Shown: positions 24,163-32,954 of the stretch, piece by piece
Numbering within the stretch: the first letter of the stretch is position 1
How the letters are laid out: the number at the start of each line of letters is the position of its first letter
IMG/VR virus record: IMGVR_UViG_3300032073_005220
Coordinates: 1 to 64,000 of that record
Reading direction: 5' to 3' (one strand)
Source: a virus
DNA: 64,000 nucleotides
The notes under the pieces: generated by a model
Told to the model about the DNA's origin: nothing
Database searches by the model: none
Seen by the model: only the letters and a program-made list of their open reading frames with translations
Position numbers and translations under genes: made by a program

Positions 24163-26808
24163 ATGAAACTTGCAGATCGTACAGTTGAAATTCACTCAAA
24201 CGGTGTTGATGCTAGTAATCAGTTCAGCATTGCACAAACCAGCAAAATGTTTAAGATTTTGTCAGATTCATTATATTCTGACAAGGTAATGGCAGTTATT
24301 CGTGAACTGTCTACAAATGCCAACGATGCCCACGTTGCATCAGGCAATAGGAACCCTTTCAAGGTCAGCTTACCTACACAAGCCAACCCTAACTTTACGG
24401 TGAGAGATTATGGTACTGGATTATCTCAAGAAGATATGGAAGAACTCTATACAACTTATGGGGCTAGTAACAAGAATGACAGTAACGATTTTACTGGTTG
24501 TCTTGGTCTTGGTTCTAAGAGTCCATTTGCTTACACTAAAAGTTTTAGCACAACTTCTTTCTTCAATGGCAAAGCGTACAATTACATAGCGGCTATGGAC
24601 GAAGGCGGCGTTCCTAGTTTGAGTTTGTTCGGAGTCGCTGAAACTGATGAGCCTAATGGTCTTGAAATTAGTTTTGCAGTAAAGCAAAGTGACTTCCAAG
24701 AGTTTACTAATAAGTCTAAGAGAATATTCCATTACTTTAAGACTAAGCCAATGATGGAGGGTGGTACTTGTAATCTTCTTCAGAACCATGCGTATTCTCA
24801 TACTAATACTATTATAGAAGGGACTAACTGGCGTGTTGGTAGAATCTCTGATAATGACGACAAGTATCCTAGCACATATAACAGTCCCGGTGCTGGTATT
24901 GTGGCTATCATGGGTAATATTGCATACCCAGTAGATTCCGATAAGATTATCGGCAAAGAAGAACAACAGCAAAAGAGTGACGCTATCCAAAGATGGAACA
25001 GAGCGTTTAAGAAAGCAGACGTAGATAACTGGACTAACTTAGTCAAAGAGATTCTAAACTCTGGCATGTATCTTGAAATTACCTGCGACATTGGTGAACT
25101 AGAGATGGATGTTAGTAGAGAAGGTCTACAGTATACTAAGTCTGTTATTAAGACTCTTAGAGAAAAGACTCAAGACATTTATCTGCAACTCAAGAGCAAT
25201 ATGTCAACTAAGGTTGAAGAGTGTACTAATCTTGTAGATGCTTACCAGACATATTATAAGCTGGCTGATATTGCTGGTGGATATACCGCTGGTGCAGAGT
25301 GGGTCGATCCAGAAGGCAAGCAACACGATCTGTCTGCTGGTGAAGATTTGGATTATAAATTGGGTAAGCACAAACAGTTGTATGTTATTAATTATCGTAC
25401 TGCTAGTCATCGTTCTAAGAGAATGTTATATCTAACAGATAAAATCCATCACGAAAGTCTACAGGGTAGATCGTCTAATTATTGGGATAATAAGCGTAAG
25501 AGTAATCCTCTAGCCTTCTTTGTCTGCGATACTAGAAGTCCTGAGACTGCCAAGAAGATTGCTATTAGATATTGTAATCAGAATGATTGTATGGCATATC
25601 TTATGGTTGACACTCAAAATCCAGCAGAAGATTCTGGTGAGGGTTTCGCTAAACTTATCAAAGATATTGGTGGAGAAGAGAACGTCAAGAATATCTCTGA
25701 GTACCGTAGTCTGCTGCAATCTAGCACCAAGGGAAGAACTGGCACTGGTGCTGGTATGATTAGTAAGGACGAAATCTTTCTGCTAAAAAGTTCTAAAGAT
25801 TATCATACAGATGAGTGTTCTGATCTTAGCGGCAATAATCTTAATGACTCTAATATACTTAGTGAATTAAGTGATAGTCTGGTAGAAGGACTAGAAGATG
25901 CTGAACGAGTAATCTATGTTCCTATTACTAGATATAAGTCTGTTAGTCCTTATCCCGATCTTCATAAGATTTATAGTCTATCAAGTAAAGACAATGTTTT
26001 AGGTAGTGTGCTATTCAAGAGATATAATATCTATGCTATCAAACAAAGTTCAGTAGCCAAACTACAAAAGCAAGGTATCAATCTGGTTTGCTTTAACAAA
26101 TGGTTTAAGAGCAAGGCTGCAAAAATGTCTAAGAAATTAAGAGAAGAAGTAGGTAAGTATGATGCAGTCATAAACTACTGTGACAAAGAGTATTCTACTT
26201 CAGATTTTAAGAAGCAAAGAAGTTGGAGTAGTCAGCCTGAGCGTTCAGATAGAGTTGTAATGGCTAATCTTTTAAATATCTATGGTCTTGACTACAAAGA
26301 CTATATTAAAAATGAGACAGTCACTAAGGCTATGGATGAATGGCTACTTATGTACTACTTTGCTCAGGTTGCAAATAGTGAATACTTTAATCTTAGAGTA
26401 TTTAGTAGACAAAGACTTGAACAGCATGTAAATAACATAGCAAGTGAATACAATATCGTAGAAGACGCAAAGGATATTCACACCAAGATTCTTAAACTAG
26501 ACAATATGCTTTGTGAATTTAAGAAACTATATGGTTACGAAGAATTGCCATCTGGTAAGAAATCACGTAGTCAGGCAATCATCAAGACCCTGCCTAAGAT
26601 GGATGCTCTTAGAAAAATTCTTAAAGGTGCTATTGACAGTTCACCGATACTAAAGTATATTGTTAGTGGTAACGATGAGTTGGATATTGAGAAGATCAAA
26701 AATGCTGCTCCTACAGATATTCACAACAATGGTTACTATGGTCGAGACAAATGGTTTGACAATGTTGAACTCAGCGAACTGAGAACAGCAGTAGGAAATT
26801 TGGTTTAA
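24163..26808 (+). CDS. rIIA: rIIA-like protein (GHKL ATPase domain)
   Basis: The 881-residue protein resembles T4 rIIA, the membrane-associated protein that protects against exclusion by lambda Rex. The N-terminal 200 residues form a GHKL ATP-binding domain: ELSTNANDAHVA (the E-x-x-x-N-A box), VRDYGTGLS (DxGxG) and GCLGLGSKSPFAYT (GxGxxS). The rest is long and poorly conserved, with VSREGLQYT resembling a transducer segment. T4 rIIA is about 725 residues, so this one is longer. It is followed by rIIB, as in T4. Confidence 0.88.
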   Translation: MKLADRTVEIHSNGVDASNQFSIAQTSKMFKILSDSLYSDKVMAVIRELSTNANDAHVASGNRNPFKVSLPTQANPNFTVRDYGTGLSQEDMEELYTTYGASNKNDSNDFTGCLGLGSKSPFAYTKSFSTTSFFNGKAYNYIAAMDEGGVPSLSLFGVAETDEPNGLEISFAVKQSDFQEFTNKSKRIFHYFKTKPMMEGGTCNLLQNHAYSHTNTIIEGTNWRVGRISDNDDKYPSTYNSPGAGIVAIMGNIAYPVDSDKIIGKEEQQQKSDAIQRWNRAFKKADVDNWTNLVKEILNSGMYLEITCDIGELEMDVSREGLQYTKSVIKTLREKTQDIYLQLKSNMSTKVEECTNLVDAYQTYYKLADIAGGYTAGAEWVDPEGKQHDLSAGEDLDYKLGKHKQLYVINYRTASHRSKRMLYLTDKIHHESLQGRSSNYWDNKRKSNPLAFFVCDTRSPETAKKIAIRYCNQNDCMAYLMVDTQNPAEDSGEGFAKLIKDIGGEENVKNISEYRSLLQSSTKGRTGTGAGMISKDEIFLLKSSKDYHTDECSDLSGNNLNDSNILSELSDSLVEGLEDAERVIYVPITRYKSVSPYPDLHKIYSLSSKDNVLGSVLFKRYNIYAIKQSSVAKLQKQGINLVCFNKWFKSKAAKMSKKLREEVGKYDAVINYCDKEYSTSDFKKQRSWSSQPERSDRVVMANLLNIYGLDYKDYIKNETVTKAMDEWLLMYYFAQVANSEYFNLRVFSRQRLEQHVNNIASEYNIVEDAKDIHTKILKLDNMLCEFKKLYGYEELPSGKKSRSQAIIKTLPKMDALRKILKGAIDSSPILKYIVSGNDELDIEKIKNAAPTDIHNNGYYGRDKWFDNVELSELRTAVGNLV

Positions 26809-26832
26809 GGTTTTTATCACAGGAGTTTAATT

Positions 26833-27672
26833 ATGAGTGTTCCTTTTATGTGGGTTGACGGTAACTTAACGGTGATCTTAAAAAATAAGGCTCACCAAGT
26901 AATTCCAGATCATACTAATTACAAGTTGATTTTGGAAGCACTACCAACAGCAACAGAAGATGAGTTGCTAGAACTGGTAGATATTGAAAAAGCTATTGCT
27001 ACTTTTAGTCAAGGACAAGTATCAATCGTAAATGGTAAAGTAATGTTTGAGGGCGAAGAAGTTCATGGTAGTATCAGTAAGAGAATTATAGAATTTATGA
27101 GTAAAGGCTTACCTTTTCAGCCTCTTGTAAATTTCTTAGAGAATCTTATGAAAAACCCAAGTATGCAGAGTCAGCAAGAACTGTATGATTTCTTGGAACA
27201 TGAGAATCTACCTGTTACTGAAGACGGATGCTTCCTTGCATACAAAGCAGTCAACAGTGACTTTAAAGACAAGTGGAGAGGAACATTCGACAATAAGGTT
27301 GGTCAGGTCTGCGAAATGCGTCGAGCAAAGGTAGACGACAATAGAGGTAGAGGATGTTCTGCTGGACTTCATGCCGGGGCATTAAACTATGTTGCAAATT
27401 ATGGGAGCGTGGACGCTGGTGACAATATTGTGATTGTTAAAATCAACCCTGAAGATGTTGTCAGTGTTCCTAGCGATTGCAACTGTGAAAAACTTCGCAC
27501 TTGCAAGTATGAAGTAGTCGGTCTTTATCAAGGAGAATTGCCAAAGCCTCTTTATAAGGCTGAGTTTGAGGCAGATTCTTACGTTGATGAAGATGAGTAC
27601 TCAACAGTTTATGACGAGTATGATGAAGACTACTGGGATCAGTTTGAAGACGAAGACGATGAAGAATTTTGA
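26833..27672 (+). CDS. rIIB: rIIB-like protein
   Basis: The 279-residue protein lies 24 bases after rIIA, behind TATCACAGGAG. It has the rIIB blocks: LPFQPLVNFLENLMKNPS, ELYDFLEHENLPVTEDGCF, LAYKAVNSDFKDKWRGTF and CSAGLHAGALNYV. The end is a strongly acidic Asp/Glu/Tyr tail. T4 rIIB is of similar size. Together with rIIA it gives the best evidence that the DNA is from a T4-like phage, and the pair may counter abortive-infection defences. Confidence 0.88.
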   Translation: MSVPFMWVDGNLTVILKNKAHQVIPDHTNYKLILEALPTATEDELLELVDIEKAIATFSQGQVSIVNGKVMFEGEEVHGSISKRIIEFMSKGLPFQPLVNFLENLMKNPSMQSQQELYDFLEHENLPVTEDGCFLAYKAVNSDFKDKWRGTFDNKVGQVCEMRRAKVDDNRGRGCSAGLHAGALNYVANYGSVDAGDNIVIVKINPEDVVSVPSDCNCEKLRTCKYEVVGLYQGELPKPLYKAEFEADSYVDEDEYSTVYDEYDEDYWDQFEDEDDEEF

Positions 27673-27696
27673 TAGTCTGTGATTTCCTGTGATAGT

Positions 27697-27740
27697 AGGT
27701 GAGCAATTAGGGCTAAGGTGGTTCGATCCCACCACACCTC
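27697..27740 (+). ncRNA. tRNA-like fragment (T arm plus partial acceptor)
   Basis: A perfect T arm, GGTGG-TTCGATC-CCACC (27717-27733), is followed by ACACCTC like a 3' acceptor strand. AGGTG at 27697-27701 can pair with CACCT (27735-27739). Between them only AGC-AATTAGG-GCT can fold as a small hairpin, so the D arm and normal anticodon arm are missing. It is either a decayed tRNA or a compact tRNA-like RNA. Confidence 0.5.
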
Positions 27741-27820
27741 TTTAGTAAGGTTGATTATATATTTTTACGGGGTATTATAAGATAGTCAGATTCGTTTCTA
27801 TACCGTATGAGGCATGTGTT

Positions 27821-28237
27821 ATGTACGATCCAGACCCAGAACATTATGAATATGATGACGATGACTTTCAAAATTATCCGCATGAATATAATGAGCATGG
27901 CTATCCTAAAAATTTTAAATTTGATTGGAGTGCTTGGGAGTCTTGGTTAATGGACGCTATAAAAGATATTCAAGAAGATAATAATAGTTGGTATCTTGGA
28001 CATTATAAAGCAGAAGAAGAAAAGAGTAGCGACAAAAAATCATCAACTGGTGGGTCTTTGAACAATAAATATTTTATATATTTAGGAAGTAATAGTTTTA
28101 AAGAGCCAATATGGAAAACAAAGTATTTTGTTGTTGATAAAATACAACAAGAATATAACGCTCATATATCAGCCCACGCGAAACACTTTTTATTACAACC
28201 ACAATATTACAAATCAATGTTCGACATACTGAACTAG
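27821..28237 (+). CDS. hypothetical protein with acidic N-terminus
   Basis: The 138-residue protein starts with a Tyr/Asp/Glu-rich stretch (DPEHYEYDDDDFQNYPHEY), followed by WSAWESWLMDAIKDIQED and a Ser/Lys linker. The second half (YFIYLGSNSFKEPIWKTKYFV) looks like a small alpha/beta domain. No family is recognised. The 80 bases before it contain GGGGTATTATAAG (27768-27780) but no clear -35 box. Confidence 0.45.
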   Translation: MYDPDPEHYEYDDDDFQNYPHEYNEHGYPKNFKFDWSAWESWLMDAIKDIQEDNNSWYLGHYKAEEEKSSDKKSSTGGSLNNKYFIYLGSNSFKEPIWKTKYFVVDKIQQEYNAHISAHAKHFLLQPQYYKSMFDILN

Positions 28238-28244
28238 GAAAAAA

Positions 28245-28646
28245 ATGCAAGATGAATGGCTAGACATAGTTAACTTAGATAAGTTGGTTAACTTTAGCAG
28301 AAAAGTTGTTTACGCTAATTTAGGAGAGGAGTACAGTGATGTCTCCGATGCTGGTTTTTTGGAGTTGGTAGAAAACATGCCAGAAGATCAAATGTCAGAG
28401 TTAGATAATCTTCTGTCTATGCCAGAAGCAAGGGCCATATTCAAACCATTTGTTAAACACAAAAGAAATAAAAAAACATTGAGCGTTAAGGTAACTATGT
28501 TAGAGTCAGACTATGATAATGTTTTAAGACAACTGAGTGAAAGAATGATATCTAATATCGTCAGAAACTTGGTCAAGAAAGGATTAGTTGAATCTGCATT
28601 TGACGAAGATAAGAATGATTTTGTTTTTTGGATTAAAAAAGATTGA
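28245..28646 (+). CDS. hypothetical protein, C-terminus like gene at 4653
   Basis: The 133-residue protein has a helical N-terminal half (LDKLVNFSRKVVYANLGEEY, MPEDQMSELDNLLS). The C-terminal module, LVKKGLVESAFDEDKNDFVF then WIKKD, is shared with the protein at 4653. Function is unknown. It lies seven bases after the previous gene with a weak AGGA site. Confidence 0.48.
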   Translation: MQDEWLDIVNLDKLVNFSRKVVYANLGEEYSDVSDAGFLELVENMPEDQMSELDNLLSMPEARAIFKPFVKHKRNKKTLSVKVTMLESDYDNVLRQLSERMISNIVRNLVKKGLVESAFDEDKNDFVFWIKKD

Positions 28647-28663
28647 AAGAAATTGGAGCAAAA

Positions 28664-29563
28664 ATGTCTAATTGTGTTCGTCCGTCAACATTCGACGGCA
28701 TTGTGGGTCAGCAGGACGTTGTTCAACGCTTGAGGATCATCGTAGCTGGCTGTAAAAAAACTAGGCAAGCTATGTCTCATACTTTAATAGACGGGCCTCC
28801 CGGCCTTGGTAAGACTACCATAGCTAGTGCCATAGCTAAAGAGATGGATGTGAATCTATATACTGTGAATGCGGCAAATATTAGAAGTATAAAACATATT
28901 ATTCCATACTTGATGGGTTTAGAGGGACGATCTGTATTGTTTATTGATGAAATTCACAGACTTCCTAAATTGGTAGAAGAATTTTTATATCCCGTGATGG
29001 AAGATTATCGTATGGATATTCTTACTGATGGAAAACCTGAAACTATTGATCTTCCTGTGTTTACGTTAGTAGGTGCTACAACAAGTGGCGGCAGTTTAAG
29101 TCAGCCTTTCTATGATAGGTTTGTTATTAAAGAACATCTAAAGTTTTACTCTGCTGAAGAGTTAGCTAAACTAGCAGGATCAAATGCTGACAAGATTGGA
29201 GTTGATGTGTCTCCAGAACAAATGATTCAGATAGCTAGAAGAAGCAAAGGTACTCCCAGGATTTTAAACGCAAGACTACAATGGTATAGAAATTACACTT
29301 CTTTTTATGAAGATAAAGAATGTACTATGGACGATGTGTTTAGTAGTCAGGGCATAGACGAAAACGGCTTTGATTGCAATGACAACTCGTATCTACAAGT
29401 TTTAAAAAATAACAGAGGTAATCCTTTGGGTATCAAAAGTATATCTTCAATGACCGGCATAGCTATGGAAACTATTGAAAATAATATAGAGCCTTACATG
29501 GTCAGAATGGGATATGTTGTTAGAACTCAAAAGGGTAGAGTAGTAGGGAATGGTTGTCCATGA
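28664..29563 (+). CDS. RuvB-like Holliday-junction branch-migration ATPase
   Basis: The 299-residue AAA+ protein matches RuvB: PSTFDGIVGQQDVVQRL, Walker A GPPGLGKTT, Walker B LFIDEIHRL, sensor region LVGATTSGGSLSQPFYDRF, and the helical lid with SKGTPRILNARL. It ends in the winged-helix domain (LGIKSISSMTGIAMETIENN). It is about 35 residues shorter than bacterial RuvB. No ruvA or ruvC is present in the window, so it may use host RuvA or act as another clamp-type loader. The ATG at 28664 follows TTGGAGC. Confidence 0.85.
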   Translation: MSNCVRPSTFDGIVGQQDVVQRLRIIVAGCKKTRQAMSHTLIDGPPGLGKTTIASAIAKEMDVNLYTVNAANIRSIKHIIPYLMGLEGRSVLFIDEIHRLPKLVEEFLYPVMEDYRMDILTDGKPETIDLPVFTLVGATTSGGSLSQPFYDRFVIKEHLKFYSAEELAKLAGSNADKIGVDVSPEQMIQIARRSKGTPRILNARLQWYRNYTSFYEDKECTMDDVFSSQGIDENGFDCNDNSYLQVLKNNRGNPLGIKSISSMTGIAMETIENNIEPYMVRMGYVVRTQKGRVVGNGCP

Positions 29564-30183
29564 AAAAAACTATAGTTATAACTGGCTGCGGAGGTAGATT
29601 AGGTCAACAATTTATAAGCTGTTATCAAAATACTTATAATATATACGGCATATCTACTAAAGACAAGAGAAATAATTTACAGTACAACCACATTAATAGA
29701 GGTCTTGGTATGTACAATGAAATTATTGATAGCATTCCAGACATAGACTGTTGGATTAATAATGCTTATTCATACAATATGATAGACCCTAAAAAATATG
29801 ATCATGGTTTTTTGCAAGAAATCCATGTTGGACTAGTAGTTCCTTATGAATCATCTTGCTATCTATATAAAACTTGGGAGAGTAAAGCTGATTGGTCTGC
29901 AAACAAAAGCATATTAAATATTTCTAGTATAGCAGGTATTAATTTTTATGATATTATTCAAACCACTTATGGGGCTTGTAAGTCTGGAATGAACAGGATG
30001 ACTATAGACCTAGCTAAATCTTTTGCTGGAAAAATAAGAGTTAATGCTATCTGTCCTAACAGTTTCCCCTATTACGTTACTTATGAAACCATTCTTAGTA
30101 GTATGCAAAACTTTATAGAAGGTAAAGAAACAGCTACCTTGCACGTTCTAGACCAGAATAATAACTATAAAATAAACGGCTAA
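29560..30183 (+). CDS. short-chain dehydrogenase/reductase
   Basis: The 207-residue protein has the Rossmann start TIVITGCGGRLGQQFI, a WINNAYSYN segment like the NNAG motif, catalytic Ser in ILNISSIAG and Y-x-x-x-K in YGACKSGMNRM near residue 136, then INAICPN-like VNAICPN. It probably reduces a sugar or polyketide-like carbonyl. The gene overlaps ruvB by ATGA. It is shorter than usual, lacking part of the cofactor-domain end. Confidence 0.75.
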   Translation: MKKTIVITGCGGRLGQQFISCYQNTYNIYGISTKDKRNNLQYNHINRGLGMYNEIIDSIPDIDCWINNAYSYNMIDPKKYDHGFLQEIHVGLVVPYESSCYLYKTWESKADWSANKSILNISSIAGINFYDIIQTTYGACKSGMNRMTIDLAKSFAGKIRVNAICPNSFPYYVTYETILSSMQNFIEGKETATLHVLDQNNNYKING

Positions 30184-30218
30184 ATTTAGCCATATTCTAC
30201 TATCTGATTGCTCCATAA

Positions 30219-30245
30219 ATGCACCTTTTCGGTGTATTTTTTTTT
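30219..30245 (+). terminator. rho-independent terminator after the SDR gene
   Basis: ATGCACC (30219-30225) pairs with GGTGTAT (30231-30237) around a TTTTC loop, followed by an unbroken T run to 30245. It ends the transcript about 60 bases after the reductase stop. The TTCGGTGTATT string also found at 2646 and 16620 is part of this stem. Confidence 0.72.
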
Positions 30246-30256
30246 GGAGATATATA

Positions 30257-30562
30257 ATGTCAAATACTTTAGAAATATTACTGATAATAACTTTAGCCAT
30301 ATTAATTTTTAGTGCTGGTCTATATGTTGGTAGATTTATGAACAATAGTCATACAGAAACCAAACCCTCTAGCTTTTTGAAAAGCCAAGGTAGAAAGAAT
30401 ACTGGTCAAAATAGCAATATAGAAATTGATGATACAAAAGTGGTTTTAAAAGTAGACACAGGTGGTATGGAGAAAAAATTTGACAAAATGACAGAATCTA
30501 AAAGTGTCAAAAATGATATTTCTAGTTCTGTAAACAAACTTAAAAGCATGAAAGGTAAATAA
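30257..30562 (+). CDS. membrane-anchored protein with disordered tail
   Basis: The 101-residue protein has an N-terminal transmembrane helix (EILLIITLAILIFSAGLYVG, about residues 5-24) and a cytoplasmic-looking Ser/Lys/Asn-rich tail (DDTKVVLKVDTGGMEKKFDK). It ends one base before the actin-like gene, so it could be the membrane tether of that filament; this is inferred only from position and layout. Confidence 0.55.
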   Translation: MSNTLEILLIITLAILIFSAGLYVGRFMNNSHTETKPSSFLKSQGRKNTGQNSNIEIDDTKVVLKVDTGGMEKKFDKMTESKSVKNDISSSVNKLKSMKGK

Positions 30563-30563
30563 T

Positions 30564-31565
30564 ATGATAGGTCTTGATGTCGGCACAAGTTTTATTGTTG
30601 CTTCTTCTTACAATGGAGATAAAATCGAGTTTAATGACTTTAGAGATGCCTTTTATGTAATTAAACCAACCACACCTATTGCTACAAAGATGGTAGAAAA
30701 AGGTCTGAAGGGTAAAATATTTATTAAAGATACAGATGGTTCTTTTGTGATACTAGGAAAAGACGCTATAGAAAAAGCAGTAGAAAGAAATGAAACTGCT
30801 CGCCGCCCTATGTATAGAGGCGTAGTATCTGTTAAAGAAAAAGACGCGAAAAGAATATTGGCTTATATACTAAAAGAAGTTGTAGGTCAAGCAAGCGAAC
30901 CTAACGAAAAGCTGGTTTTCTGTGTTCCTGCGCAGCCAGTGGATCAAGAAGATGATGATTTTGACGTAGGCTATCATGAGGATGTAGTAAAGACTATCTT
31001 ATCAGAAGTTGGATATGATGCTAGGTCAGTAAACGAAGCTGAAGCATTATGTTATTCTGAATTAGAAGATAGCGATTATACCGGGATTGGTATTAGTTGT
31101 GGGGCAGGTATGACAAATGTTTGTGTCATGCTTAACGGCGAACCAACCGTAGTCTTTAGTACAACAAAGTCAGGTGATTGGGTAGACCGTATGAGTGCTG
31201 TAGCTACCGGAGAACCAGATAGCGTTGTTCAGGTTGAGAAAGAAGGTGGTGGTTTTAAAGTAGGCGAACCAAATGATAGTCCTGTATTAAGTGCGGTAGC
31301 ATCTTATTACGACAGACTAGTAGAGTATACAGCCAAACAATTATCTTCAGCTTTAGCTGGACACAAATCGTTACCTAAATTTAAAAATGCTATTAAAGTT
31401 GTAGTTGCTGGTGGCACATCACAGGCAGATGGATACATTGAGAAACTTCATGAGAAATTATTAGCAGCAGAATTCCCTTTAGAGATAGAAGTAGTCAAGC
31501 ACGCCGCCGATCCACTTCATTCTGTATCCAAGGGGTGTTTAATTGCTGCTAGTATACTAGAGTAA
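30564..31565 (+). CDS. actin/Hsp70-fold ATPase (actin-like protein)
   Basis: The 333-residue protein has the three nucleotide-binding motifs of the actin/MreB/ParM superfamily: phosphate 1 MIGLDVGTSFIVAS at the start, phosphate 2 GIGISCGAGMTNVCVMLNG near residue 170, and the adenosine motif VVVAGGTSQADGYI near residue 278. Length fits MreB/ParM-type filament proteins, and no Hsp70 substrate-binding domain is attached. It may form filaments that move DNA or organise the membrane. The upstream membrane-anchored gene may be a partner. Confidence 0.75.
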   Translation: MIGLDVGTSFIVASSYNGDKIEFNDFRDAFYVIKPTTPIATKMVEKGLKGKIFIKDTDGSFVILGKDAIEKAVERNETARRPMYRGVVSVKEKDAKRILAYILKEVVGQASEPNEKLVFCVPAQPVDQEDDDFDVGYHEDVVKTILSEVGYDARSVNEAEALCYSELEDSDYTGIGISCGAGMTNVCVMLNGEPTVVFSTTKSGDWVDRMSAVATGEPDSVVQVEKEGGGFKVGEPNDSPVLSAVASYYDRLVEYTAKQLSSALAGHKSLPKFKNAIKVVVAGGTSQADGYIEKLHEKLLAAEFPLEIEVVKHAADPLHSVSKGCLIAASILE

Positions 31566-31575
31566 GTAATTATGT

Positions 31576-32256
31576 ATGGTAAATTTACTTGAAAATCCAT
31601 TTAATTTTTTTCAACACATATACTGTATATCTTTACCTCAATCCTCAGATAGAAAAACAACCATATCCAAACATTTTGAAAATTTAAAAATAAAAGATAG
31701 AGTTGAATTTATATATGTCGATGCTCCTGCTGGAAATTTTAAAAATACAAATTTCAAAAAAGCAGGAGTATTAGGATGCTCTTTAAGTCATATGAAAGCC
31801 GTATACGACGCAGTTGACAAACAATATGATAACTGCTTAATTATAGAAGATGATGCTTTTTTTAGTCAAGACTACCATTGGAGAATGATTGCTGGATTAT
31901 CCGAATTACCAAAAGATTGGGATATACTGTATTTTGGAGGTAGTCCTCATGAGAAATTAATACCAATGTCTTCTCAATTATCTAAATCGGGAGCAATGCT
32001 TGGTACTATAGCTTATGCATTAAATGCTAAATACTATAACAAAATTTTAAATTCGTATTTCGGTGATATTGGCAAAAAATTTCCTGCATGTTGTGCCGAT
32101 AATATTTTAAAAAATCTAAACAAACAAAATAAATCATATACTTTTGATCCTTATATGTGTGAGACACACGAAGGTATTAGTTTGATAGAAAATAGACACA
32201 CATCATATCATAACTATATTCATGGAATATGGCAAATACACAGTCAAAGAATGTAG
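31576..32256 (+). CDS. GT25-family glycosyltransferase (copy 1)
   Basis: The 226-residue protein has family 25 (LPS beta-galactosyltransferase-like) blocks: IYCISLPQSSDRKTTISKHF, GVLGCSLSHMKAVYDAV, the acidic CLIIEDDAFF near residue 90, and WDILYFGGSP. It probably transfers a hexose from a UDP donor. It is a tandem duplicate of the next gene, and starts the glycan island. Confidence 0.8.
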   Translation: MVNLLENPFNFFQHIYCISLPQSSDRKTTISKHFENLKIKDRVEFIYVDAPAGNFKNTNFKKAGVLGCSLSHMKAVYDAVDKQYDNCLIIEDDAFFSQDYHWRMIAGLSELPKDWDILYFGGSPHEKLIPMSSQLSKSGAMLGTIAYALNAKYYNKILNSYFGDIGKKFPACCADNILKNLNKQNKSYTFDPYMCETHEGISLIENRHTSYHNYIHGIWQIHSQRM

Positions 32257-32264
32257 GTAGTCAT

Positions 32265-32954
32265 ATGCAAGACACATCTAGCCATCCAAGCCCTTTTAGT
32301 TTTTTTGCTCACATTTACTGTATCTCTTTACCAAGATCAAAGGAAAGAAAACAATTTGCGTCTGAACACTTCAAGGAATTAGGTATAGAGAATAAAGTTA
32401 AATGGATATTTGCAGAACCTCCGTATGGAGATTTTAGTAAAACCAACTTTAAAAAAGCTGGCATATTAGGAGCTTCTTTAAGTCACATGAGAGCCATATA
32501 TGATTCAGTCTCTAATATGTATAGTAACTGTTTAATACTAGAAGATGACATTTTTTTTAGTGAAGATTATTTTAATAGAATGAATATTGGACTATCTGAA
32601 TTGCCAGATGATTGGGATATTTTATATCTAGGAGGCAGTCCTAAAGACAAATTGATTCCAGTGTCTTCTGAGTTATCCAAGCCAGAAAATATGCTTGGAG
32701 CAATAGCCTATGCAATAAATTTTGAACATCAAAAAAGAATTTTAAACCAATATTTCAAAAAGATTACATCTAACTTTCCAGAAAATTGCGCAGATAATAT
32801 CATCAACGATTTGAATAATTCATGCAATAGTTATACATTCGATCCTTATGTATGTGAAACCCACAATGGGTATAGCGAAGTACAAAACGCACACAGAGCA
32901 TGGCAGCAGCATATTCGTGGTTATTGGGAAAAGGCCAGTACAAGATATGAATAA
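32265..32954 (+). CDS. GT25-family glycosyltransferase (copy 2)
   Basis: The 229-residue protein repeats the blocks of its neighbour: IYCISLPRSKERKQFASEHF, GILGASLSHMRAIYDSV, LILEDDIFF, WDILYLGGSPKDKLIPVSSE. The tandem pair differs mainly at the ends. I chose the ATG at 32265, just after the previous stop; an earlier ATG at 32229 would add 12 residues and overlap. Duplicate transferases suggest two similar linkages in one glycan. Confidence 0.8.
   Translation: MQDTSSHPSPFSFFAHIYCISLPRSKERKQFASEHFKELGIENKVKWIFAEPPYGDFSKTNFKKAGILGASLSHMRAIYDSVSNMYSNCLILEDDIFFSEDYFNRMNIGLSELPDDWDILYLGGSPKDKLIPVSSELSKPENMLGAIAYAINFEHQKRILNQYFKKITSNFPENCADNIINDLNNSCNSYTFDPYVCETHNGYSEVQNAHRAWQQHIRGYWEKASTRYE

Noticed and set aside
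24421-25091. Long open frames on the - strand inside rIIA
   Set aside because: They are antisense to a clearly conserved ATPase gene, lack ribosome-binding sites, and their translations have no family resemblance.
30564-31565. Hsp70 chaperone or sugar kinase
   Set aside because: Length and lack of a substrate-binding domain fit an actin-like filament protein better, although a sugar kinase cannot be fully excluded.
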